Assembly (NCBI GenBank): GCA_963210315.1
Contig: OY723245.1
Span: forward strand, 496,001 to 560,000
DNA length: 64,000 nt
Reading direction: 5' to 3'
Origin: Rhynchopus euleeides
Taxonomy: Eukaryota; Euglenozoa; Diplonemea; Diplonemida; Diplonemidae
Shown: positions 54,763-64,000 of the stretch, piece after piece
Numbering within the stretch: position 1 is the stretch's first letter
Layout: every line of letters begins with the position of its first letter
The notes under the pieces: generated by a model
Told to the model about the DNA's origin: nothing
Database searches by the model: none
What the model saw: the letters and a program-made list of their open reading frames with translations, nothing else
Position numbers and translations under genes: made by a program

Positions 54763-56622
54763 GCAAAACAAAAAACCAACAAAAAAAGATAAAGGAGAAC
54801 AAATGGGGGAGGGGGGGGGGGATTGAAAAAGGATTCTACAAAATAACCCAGAACCCCAACACACATGAACACGCGCCTCTGGTGCAGCTCGGCAGCAGGG
54901 GCGTGCGCGCGGGACACACCACATGACATATAGGACATACGTCGACATGCTCATTGCACCGCATGACAGGAAAAAAATCACACAAGGGGCGTGCTGATGT
55001 GAAACCTGAGAATCGCATTTGCGACAAGTACCCGACCCAACTAAACAAACCCCCGTGACGGGCTGTGAAATGCGTGCCGACAAAAAAAATAGAGGATATG
55101 GCGGCGCATCACGCCCTGGTATACTGGACAGCAGCACACGCACACCAAACACACATCCCAAATGATGGAATTTCCTAACCTTCTTTTAGGCTATGAAATA
55201 AGCGCTACACAGTGATTGATCTGCACAGTTGAGGGGGATAGGGGGGGGGGGGAGACGAGGATGCGAGCGGTGTTAGCTATTTGATAGAGTATGGGGGGGG
55301 ACCCGGGGGGGTGGGGGTGGAGGGGGCTACGGATAAACGGGCCACGTTGTTCAGGGGGGGAAAACCCACCCACTTGTGTGCTGTGTGTGGGCCAAAAAAG
55401 CGGAAGAAAAAAAAACTGAAGAAAAAAATGTGTACTTTTTTGAGCAAAAAAATTGCCTGAGGGGGGTGGGGGTCGGGCCGCAGTGTCATGAAGAGTACGA
55501 GCGTGTGAGACGCTTCACTCCCTCCACTGAAGGGGGGCATGGGGGGGGGGTGCGGAAGACGGATCTTTCCGTAAGTAAAAACGAGAGAGAGAGAGAGAGA
55601 GAGACCACCGTCACATCGTGAGGGGGGGGGGGGGAGGCAAGGTTTCGTCTTAATTGCACTGGCGACCGGGCCGCGTTTATGAGCCTCTATGACCACCACC
55701 GCACACTAAAAAAAAATAGCTAGGCTTGGATTTTTTTTGCTGATTCTTCATTATAACCTATGGAGAGGGCTGGGGTGGCTGGGTATGAAGGTGCATGTGG
55801 GGGAACGACGCTTGAAGGGAGGGGCCATGGAGGCGGGTCTGTTGATCCGTTGGGGCGGGGGGGAGGGGATGTGGGTCTCTTCGTACATACCAGGACCAAT
55901 TAACTCAACAACAGCTCAGCCAAAGGATGTGTGGCGAGATCTGATTGGAGGACCCCTGCCTCTGACACGGCGACCTCCCCTTATCCCCCCTTCTCTGCTA
56001 ACCGCCGTCCCCACAACATATTAAATGCCCGCCACAACAACACCCCCCCCAAACAACCCCACCCCACCCCAGCCCATCTTCCATCGGTCATCATATGATC
56101 CCTCCTCTCCATTCATTCTGCCTCACTCCCTCCCAAGTAAAAATGCCACGCTGCTGGTCGGCAGGTGCGGTCCGCGTTGTGTGTTGGTCGGGGGGGAAGT
56201 GATAGGTAAGTTCAAAACAAGGTCTGTTGAATGAAAAGGTGCTTGGGGGGGGCGGGGGATGGGGGGGAGGGGGTGGTGTGCGAGGGGGGAAGAGAACGTA
56301 AAGAGAGATGCAAGCCAGAGAAAGCCCGAGGGGGTAAAAAAAATCGGGGGGGGGGGGAAGAGGGTGGGATGGGAAGAATAAATATGGGCCAGCTTTGTTT
56401 TGCTCTTTTTGTAGTGCTGGTTGCCTTTGCTGGTGGTGGAGCTTGTGCACACACCACACCACACCACACCACACACACACAGCTATGCCATGAGCCCACC
56501 CATATGAGAAACCCCATTGCAACGCGACACCACCACACACCCCCCCACCCCCTGAGACAGGCTATCCAACTCCAATGCACCTTCCCCCTTCATTCCTTCC
56601 TCCCCCCCTCCGCCAAACCGCA
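54763..56622. other. Intergenic, no gene seen
   Basis: 1.9 kb of alternating G-runs, C-runs, (GA)n at 55583-55604 and (CA)n at 56445-56480. Only low-complexity frames. Confidence 0.5.
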
Positions 56623-59156
56623 TCACCGCTGCGCGTTGTAGGCACCGGGGCGGTACGCGCCACCACCACCCGTAACAGACGGCGGGACGAAGGGAGCTGC
56701 TGTTGCTGTCAGGTTAGACTGCTGGGCATAGGCCTGCGCCTGCTGCGCATGCATCTGCGGGTGCGGCTGAGGGTGGTACTGGTGGTGGAACTGCTGGTGC
56801 TGGGGGAAGCCGTAGGCGGCATGGCCACCGGGGCCTGCGTAGTACATCCCCGCCTGGGCCGGGTGCACCTCCGGCTGGTGGTGCACATGGTGGTGCACCG
56901 CGGGGGCGTGGGCGGGATGCGCAGCACGCACAGGCTGTGCCGGAACGGAGGGCTGCGGGTGAGCGGCAGGCTTCGCCGGGGCAGGAGAGGTGTCGACCGT
57001 CTGGGCCACTGCAGGCGCGCCACCGCGCTTGCTGGGAGGGACGTAGGCGCTGCCACCACGGCTGGGCGGCACGTAAGCACCCCGAGGCTTTGCTGCTGCT
57101 GCTGCTGCCGCCGCCGCTGCCGCTGCCGCCTCCTCCTCCGCCTTGCGCTTCGCCTCCTCCTCAGCCCTCACACGCGCCTCCTCTTCCGCCCGCAGCCTCG
57201 CCTCCTCCTCCGCCTTCCGGCGCGCCTCCTCCTCGGCCTGCCTGCGGGCCTCCTCCTCCGCCCGCCGCTTCGCCGCCTCCTCCTCCTCCTTCTTCCGGCG
57301 TGCCTCCTCCTCGGCCTTCCGCTTCTCCTCCTCCGCGAGGCGCACCTTCTCCTCCTGCTCCTGCTGCAGCCTCTGGAGGAGCGCCTCCTTCCGCCGCTCC
57401 TTCTCCTCCTCCTCGGCCTTGATCTTGGCCATCCTCTCGTTGATCTTCTCCTGCCTCTTGCGCTTCTCCTCCTCGTCGTCCTTCTGCTCAGGGGGTGGGG
57501 GGTGCGGTGTGGTGTGTCTCGTGTGTATCCAGAGCAGTAGGGATCACGAACACTGCAGTGATGCCTTGAAACGGGACAGAAAAGAAGTCAAGAGGGGGCC
57601 TTCCTTGCGCTCAGAAGTGCAGAGAAGTGATTCGCCTCACAGAAGGGGGACAAACTGGTACAGTTTGACGCAGAGCGAAGGCCTCTGAGGAAAGGCGATA
57701 TATTAATATAAATGGTCTCAGCATATTTGCATACCCCACCGGTGGAACCCACGCGACGACTCCCCGCAGCCATGAACTTCCCGGGCGCCTTGTTCTTCTG
57801 TGTGGGTGTGTGTCGTGGGGTGTTTTCCTGTAACCATGCACCGTGGACCCCCCGCCTCAACAGGCACGACGACATCCCGCCGCCCCACCACCATTCCCCA
57901 CCACGAGCAGGCAGCCATACCTCCTCCTCGGCGCTCTTCTTCTCCAGGTCTGCCAGCCTCTCGGCAATGCGACGCTTCTTCTCCTCGTCGTCCTCGGTGG
58001 CAGACAGCTCCTTCTGCTTGGGCTTGGGCCGGTCCAGGCCCGCGGCACCCTCGCGCTTCCCGGCAGCCACGAAGCTGTTGGGGTTCTTCGGCAGCGCGTC
58101 AGCTGCAGAAGGCGCCTCGCTCTTGGTTGCTGCTGCGGAGGCGGAGAACGCCTCGCCCTTACCGGTGGGGGGCACGTAGCCACCAGGTGTCCTGGAAGGC
58201 GCAGGCTTCTCGCCTGCGCTCGAACGCCAGTCGGAAGCCCCCGTGGATGGTGATGCTGCCTTCTCTGTGGCGCCTGCGCTGCCCGAGGAGGTGACACGCT
58301 CGGCACTGCCGGCAGAGCGCCACGCGTTGGAGCTTGCCGCTGCGGGCTTTGCCGGCTCCGGTGCGTCACCCAGCCCGGCCAGCTTCTCCGCGATACGACG
58401 CTTCCTCTCTTCCGCCTCAGCCTGCTCCCTCTCCATGCGGTCCTTCACCGCCTCCTGCATGGTGGCACTCGAGCGCTGTGTGGGAGGGAGGTGTGGTGAG
58501 GGACAAAGCTATCTCTGTGGCACGGGGTTTTGGGTCGATCGGCATCCCATAAAAAGGGACGCAGTACTCTGCCACAACGCCCCTTGCAAAACACCCCCCA
58601 CACAGCATGGCGATGCGTTGGCTGGGGTACATACGTTCGGGCGCCACGCCTTTGTTGCCGGCTCCTCCTTCTTCGCCTCTTCGGCGGCACGCTCAGCGGG
58701 GGTCTTCTTTGCCTCCTCTTCGCGGAGCTTCTGCGCCTCCCCGAGGGACAGCCACTCCTCGCCCGCCACTGCCTCCTTGGCCTTGCGCCTGGCAATCTCG
58801 TCCTCACGCTGCTTCCTGCCCTGCCCAGGCTTCCACGTCTTGTGCTTCGGCTCGGGCTCCTCAGGGAGCTCAGCCTTCTCCGCCTCGCGCTCCTTCGCGA
58901 CGACCTCTGCGCGGTCGTGGTGGTTCCACACAGGCCCTTCGTCCTCCTCCTTCAGGTCCTTCTCCATCTTCTGCTCCACAACAACCTCGCCCGTCTCCGT
59001 CGCCTGGACGATCAGCGCCGCGGCCTCGAGGATCATCCCCTGGTCATCATCCTCGTTGACGGCCATCTGCTGCTGCTCCCCGTCATCCTTCTTCTTCTTC
59101 TTCGCCAGCTTCTTCTTCTTCTCCTTCTTCATCAGAAACGCATCGAGATCAGCCAT
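56623..59156 (-). CDS. Lys/Glu/Ala-rich protein with YVPPS and W-P-G motifs
   Basis: Three exons (59156-58635, 58475-57921, 57486-56623), all phase 0, donors GTATGT and GTATGG; about 646 residues. The N-terminus is MADLDAFLMKKEKKKKLAKK. Exon 1 has TWKPGQGRKQREDEIARRK and AWRPN. Exon 2 has EERKRRIAEKLAGLGD, GGYVPPTGKGEAF and KKRRIAERLADLEKK. Exon 3 starts with a long (K/R)AEEEA(R)RK helix, then an Ala run, GAYVPPSRGG and SAYVPPSKRG, and a His/Gln/Pro-rich tail (PQHQQFHHQYHPQPHPQMHA). YVPPS motifs occur in eIF4B-like and other RNA-associated proteins, so a translation or RNA role is possible. No globular domain was recognised. The exact acceptor of exon 3 may be three bases further in. Confidence 0.72.
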
Positions 59157-61316
59157 CTTTGCAGGGGGGGTGGGGAGGGGGCTCGCTCCTCTGATGACTG
59201 CAGGAGGGGTTGGGGTGGTGCTGGGTGCGGTGGGCTAGATCGGTAGGCCGCGGGTGGGGGTGGGGATGGGGATGGGGGTGGGCTTGTTGTCCATACAAAT
59301 CATCCCTCCTCCACCCTACCCCCCCCCCCAGTTCCACCAAAAAAATGAAGATCGGCGGTTCGCTCTGGGCACATGGCTGTGAGACAGGAGTGGAGTGGGG
59401 AAGCGGGAGACGGGAGGGGAGGTGGGGGGAAAGCTTGATCTGAGTTGCCTTTGTCATCGCACCTCATCGGCTTCCCACGGCACAGAATCTTTGTCGACTG
59501 GCGGCATGGCGAGGCGTCGGGTGCGGTTTCCACAGGAATAAGACAGCACAGAAAAAGTACGGAGATAAGGCGCTGCGCTGTGCGCCAAACCCGGAAAAAT
59601 TCAACGCGAGCGACTTGAGGGTAGATGGGGTGGACAACAAGCAGGGGTGGATACGGCGAGAGGGGGGGGGGGGGGGAGGGGCTGGGGGGAAGGCGTACCC
59701 TCCCTCGCCCCACCCCCATACCCCCCACCCTCCGCCTAGCTGGCCGAACAACCAGCAGAAAGGGGGGCAAAAAAAACAGCAAAACATAAAAAAATACGGT
59801 TTTTTTCTCGCCTTTCTGTCACCACACACTACCTACCCCCCCCCCCATCACACACACCCCCCCCCCGATCTCGCAAAGAAGAATCCCACCCTTTTTTGGC
59901 GGCCTTCCCCCCCCCCCCGCTCCCCACCCCAGCGCCCCAACCAACTTCCCACCACCCGAAGTCAATGCCCCCCCCCCTCCCCAGGCCGAGAATGTGGCGG
60001 TTGAACCACCCCCCTCTACGACAGCTATATTTGCCGGTTCTTGCAGGAAAAACAAAAAGAGGGGGATGATTTTTTGCCACCGGCCAGAATCATCCACACA
60101 TGCCATACTGAGGGGGCAAGGGGTGGGTGGGTGGGTGGGGTTGGCTGGGGGCAGCGCCAGCCTCCTCCCCAAGGGGATCTTGGGAAGTTATCCAAGGCCT
60201 GCCCAACACTGGGGTGGAGCGGGGGGCGGAGGGGATGAACGAGCCAGGGCAGGGCACAGGGATCGATGCCCTGGTTTCCTCACGGCATACAGAGTCGCAG
60301 CATTGTGGGGTGTCGCCTAAGTCGGGCTCTGCCATATGTCCTGCGTCATGGAGACACACCAAGGGGTGGATTTCTTTGAGATCAACGGCCAACCGCCCGA
60401 AGCAAAGCCAGCAAGGCAGTGGCGTGACACAGCTGTGCTCCTGGGATAGAGAAATTGCAGGATTTTCACATCGATTGTATACTCTGGCATCGGGTGAGGG
60501 ACGCCTTCCAACCCACAGGGGTGGGTGGGGGATGGGATGTATTTTACCCAGGGGGCTTTCCCCCCGCCCCAGAGGCGGGTTTGTTGTGGGATCGCGGGAG
60601 ACTAATGTGTAGACTAATCGCGTGAAGAGGTGTGCCCGTCGCCAACACAAAACCCGCATGGCGCACACACTGTGGTAGACTCCACCCCTTCCCCTAAGCC
60701 TTCGTGGTTTCAAAATCGGTTCAAGCGTTCAAAACAATCTAGGGGGGGGGAGAATATGGGAATAGGGTTGACGAGCAAACCAGGCTTAACGTACACCACA
60801 GTGACACACCCGGATTTCATTTTTTTTTCCGGTGCCGAGATCTCGGGATCCATCCAAAGATCTCGTGCCCAGGGCAGGATAGGTAATGGCTTGCGGGCAG
60901 CACGCGTGGGGGGGGGGTGTGTGTATGTTTCATCGACGGGGCGGGTCCCTGGCCTGGCCACCCCCACCCCCACCCCCCCTCCCAAAAGTGCCACCAATAC
61001 TTTCTTCAAAAAGAGAGACCTCCAAGCGGGTGTGCGTGGTGGGATGGGTGAATGCGAACTTCGGATTCGGAACCCCAGATAGCTGAATACCCTCACCCCA
61101 CGGGAGGCATACGAGAGCTGATGCACCAGCTCTCGAGACGGTATAGATACGACCTTACGCACATATCGCCTTACGCCGAATTACGCACTTGCAGACCGCT
61201 GCAGCTGGCAGCGATCCCGGACATGAGGCCCAGAAGCCTCGAGAGTATTCAGGGAATGAGAATGTATTTCATTGAGAAGCAAACAGATGCACCATCAGGA
61301 CATGGGATCCATGCCC
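59157..61316. other. Intergenic, no gene seen
   Basis: 2.2 kb with G-runs (59661-59675) and C-runs (59830-59870). Frames on both strands lack motifs. Confidence 0.5.
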
Positions 61317-63232
61317 TCACTGGTCGTCAGCCTTGGTGCGCGTGTCTTCCTCTGCGCGGATCTGCGGGTGGGTGGGTGTGGCGGAGTGCTGTGCTTCAGA
61401 AAACGAACTCCCTTCACGAACCCCCTCCGGCCATCTCGGGCAACTCCCTTATTGCGCCTGTCCGTCGCGAAGATATCATATGATCCCTCCCTCCTCTCGC
61501 AAACACAGGAGAGCCATCTAACCCACATGCCCAGTAATACATACCTTGAAGACGTATTCCGGGCACAGCTGCGCCTCGTCGAAAAGGTACCACTCGAGGA
61601 ACTCGGGTGAGCTGTGGCTGTCAAAACCATCCGTAGGGTCGATGGCACCGCACAGCTCTTTGATATGTTTTGTCTTGCCTGGGAGCGTGCGGAAGAAGAT
61701 GGTTTCGACTTCCTCCTCGGGGCGGAGCGGCACAACGTTGTTGGCGTACTTCAGGGTGTAGTCAGCATAGCGGCTCACGTAGACACCCTTTTTGTTGGAC
61801 CCAAAGTAGCCATCGTCGACCTGCTTCTTGCATTTGTTCAGCTTGTGCTTGAAGCGGAGGAGGCTGGTTGTCAGAATCCCGTTGCAGTTCCGCGGGTGTG
61901 TCCCGTGGAACGAAACACGCTCCCTCCCGTCCTTCTGGCCCCTCAGGTTCAGGAGCTCCTGGCGCTTCAGCTCAAACCGGCACTCGAGAACCTCGTTCTC
62001 CACCCGCTTTGCCCCAATCAGGATAAACCGTATCGGCGCCTGCCCCTTCTTGATACGTTTGCTGACATAATCCTCATTCCGCCCCTGTGGTTGCGACAAG
62101 GGGGTGACCAGCAGATGGGTGAGGGCGAGAATGTAACCATGATTGCAAATATGAAAAGCGTCGGAAAACCACTCCACCCGATGGTAACCACAACAAACGC
62201 TGTGCCTGCCTGCTTGGAGAACCCACCACCCACTCCCCGCGCCACAAGGCATACCTGCAGGTTTGCGTTGAATCGCTCTTCCAGGTCCCAGAACTCCTCC
62301 GTATCCTTCTCGACAGGCGTGAGCTTCGCCTCGCCGTCCTCCAAAGGGAAGTCGTCGTACGTCTTGCCCTGGATGCGCTGCAGGATGTACCGCCTCCGCA
62401 GCTCTTTGCTCGGGGTGGCGGGGGGGACGACGAGCGAATCGCTCGCCTTCAGCACCATCACACCCGAATCCTGCGCAACAGGCGCCGCCACCGCCGCTGC
62501 AGGCGGCTCATCCTTCTTCTGATAGCCACCACTGCCACCACCACCACGGCCTGCCCTGCGGTAGGTGAAGACATTCACACCGCGCTGCGTCAGCTGCTCA
62601 TCAACCTCCTTCGCCACCTGGTCCGCATCATACCCAGGGATGCGGGGGTCAAGCGATGCGATGTGCACAGTCGCCCCTATCGCGAGCGCCTTGTCCGCCA
62701 CAATCTTGAGTGCACGGGTGTACGAGGCCGGGTCAAAGGGAGGCACGACCTCCCCTTTGGACGGCTTGCTCTGGCACAGGGCAGAGGCAACGGTGATGCT
62801 GTCCTTCACGTCGACAAACTGAACCGACCCTAGGCGCAGCCTGTGCTGCTGCGAGTCGTGCTGCACTCGCGGCTCCGTACCGAAGTTGCTTGTGATGCGC
62901 CCCATCGAACCCTTGGGGGACCACGTGAACCCCTTCGCGACGCTGTGCAGGATAATCCGCGTGCCCGACCCGACAGGGCTTGTCGCGTCGCCGTCAGTCT
63001 CTGTGAGAGTGCCAGGTGATACCTTTGCGGCCTGCTTCTGCTTCTTCTGAGGTGGTTCATCCTCAGTCTCCTCAGTGTCCGAGTCATCGTCGTCGTCCTC
63101 GTCCTCCTCGTCAAACTTACGCTTCAGCACGTACCGCATGTCCGCCACCGTGCGGGGGGGGTCAATCCCCTTCTCTTTGCAGAGCTCCAACAGCTCATCT
63201 TTCCGCATCTTGTTGAGTCCGGTGACCGACAT
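61317..63232 (-). CDS. SAP - macrodomain - PARP catalytic domain protein (ADP-ribosyltransferase)
   Basis: Three exons (63232-62255, 62084-61545, 61361-61317), phase 0, donors GTATGC and GTATGT; 520 residues. Residues 1-40 form a SAP DNA-binding motif (MRKDELLELCKEKGIDPPRT). An acidic run and a PPQKKQKQ nuclear signal follow. About 90-240 resembles an ADP-ribose-binding macrodomain of the ALC1 type (GSMGRITSNF, LGSVQFVDVKD, ALAIGATVHIASLDPRIPG, LTQRGVNVFTYRR). About 330-520 is a PARP catalytic domain. Its H-Y-E triad is present: His386 in SFHGTHPRN, Tyr428 in KKGVYVSRYADY, Glu490 in FLEWYLFDEAQLCPEYVF, aligning with tankyrase AEYVIY...CPEYL-type ends. NAD-dependent ADP-ribosylation in DNA damage response or chromatin is expected. 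WGR and helical HD domains are absent. Confidence 0.85.
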
Positions 63233-63478
63233 GTTGACCGCAGTGTGTCGCAATGTGGGCGGGCCCACCGCTGGTGGGTGAAATGTTGTGACGAGGGATG
63301 GGCTGGGGAGAAGCCCGCACACACGGGCATCCATCCAACGCATTAATGCAATATTAGATGGACATTGTGCCTTTCGCACATGCTTGGGGTGGGGGCATGG
63401 GAACACAGCCACTGCTCTCCGTCTGGTTTTTCCAAACCGTGACTTGAAACCACGGAGGCGTTCAAACTTGCGTCCAAA
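63233..63478. other. Upstream spacer of the PARP-like gene
   Basis: No gene recognised; a CACCAG acceptor candidate lies about 40 nt before the ATG. Confidence 0.45.
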
Positions 63479-64000
63479 CCACATCAAAATAACAGGCCAC
63501 GCTGTCCATGCACGTAAACAATATCTGGTGTCCCCAATGAGGGCAGGATTGCACGGGAATCTCTGCTCTGTGGGGACCTTGTGTGAGAGGTGCCTTGTCC
63601 CATCTTCGGGCTGGTGCCCGCAGCAGGACTGAGGAAAAAAGAAGACAAAACAACAGCGGTGCTGTCGAAAGTCCAAATTGCGTAGTTCATGCGTATTCTG
63701 TGCGAAGCATTTCCGACAACATCAAACAAGAAACCCAGACCTGACAGAGGGAGACAATGTAGGACAGGGAATAGGATGCGGGGAAAGAGGGGCGAGTTGT
63801 GTGAACATCCAGCAGAAGGGATAGGCGGGCACGACCACCAGCTCGCCTTCTGCTTCTCCAAAAGGTCACTCGCAACAATGGAGGCTTGTTCACACCACAT
63901 CACAAACATAAGGCCACGCTGCCGTACACGCACAGGTTGTCTGGTGCCCCCAATGAGGGCAGGTTGTTCGGGAATAATCTCTGCTCTGTGGGGACCTTGT
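63479..64000. repeat. Direct repeat, two ~110-bp copies 415 bp apart (second cut by window end)
   Basis: CACATCA-AA-A, GGCCACGCTG, TCTGGTG-CCCCAATGAGGG and ATCTCTGCTCTGTGGGGACC recur in order at 63479-63588 and 63894-64000 with substitutions and small gaps. The repeat may continue as an array beyond the window. No gene seen between. Confidence 0.7.

Noticed and set aside
61317..63232. Ku70-like reading of the SAP-containing gene
   Set aside because: The SAP motif first suggested Ku70, but the FHGT...GVYVS...EYVF series is a PARP catalytic domain and no Ku core is present.
1..64000. CRISPR arrays, bacterial operons, tRNA or rRNA genes
   Set aside because: No regularly spaced repeat-spacer series, no Shine-Dalgarno-type starts, and no T-loop or rRNA core sequences were seen by eye; the palindrome arrays are transposon termini.

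Overview
The window looks like nuclear DNA of a euglenozoan protist, most likely a diplonemid. Every host gene I could assign (15) reads on the minus strand, which suggests one interior piece of a polycistronic transcription unit. Several ATGs sit 1-25 nt downstream of an AG preceded by pyrimidines, as expected for spliced-leader acceptors. Many genes also carry ordinary GT-AG introns whose donors are mostly GTATG. Kinetoplastids almost lack such introns, which is why I prefer a diplonemid. No spliced-leader RNA, rRNA or tRNA gene was recognised, so the placement is inference.

Host genes from left to right: a ZNF474-like multi-C2HC zinc-finger protein (incomplete); RPA1 without the N-terminal OB fold; a degenerate SDR-fold protein; a selenocysteine lyase/cysteine desulfurase-like enzyme; an ankyrin protein; V-ATPase subunit F; the cilium protein CFAP410; a coiled-coil protein; an SLC17/PHT4-like MFS transporter; a small F-box-like protein; an RRM-like tail-anchored protein; a membrane receptor with a degenerate class III cyclase domain; a 1,694-residue protein of unknown function; a charged coiled-coil protein; a Lys/Glu-rich YVPPS-motif protein; and a SAP-macro-PARP protein. 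As is normal in Euglenozoa, neighbours share no obvious pathway, although RPA1 and the PARP-like protein both belong to DNA replication/repair.

The gaps are full of young mobile DNA. Three elements (2702-5697, 20419-22900, 25089-29393) start CACGGTG and end CACCGTG, are flanked by matching 2-bp duplications (TG, AA, TC) and carry subterminal arrays of short palindromes. Two of them share a two-gene layout and a conserved domain. I regard them as one transposon family that I cannot name, and as the best candidate for an undescribed system. A 1,147-bp fold-back element occurs three times (7315, 19243, 49526), always between TA dinucleotides inside a C-tract and always in the same orientation relative to it. 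One copy contains a 345-bp TA-flanked MITE, and the other two copies show the exact empty site. Two hAT-like MITEs with 8-bp duplications sit at 3938-4597 (splitting a transposon gene) and 6721-7309. A further 2-kb element with GGGCGTTATT inverted repeats lies at 52762-54756.

Exon boundaries were worked out by hand from reading frame, splice dinucleotides and conserved motifs. Where a terminal exon is doubtful, the entry says so.
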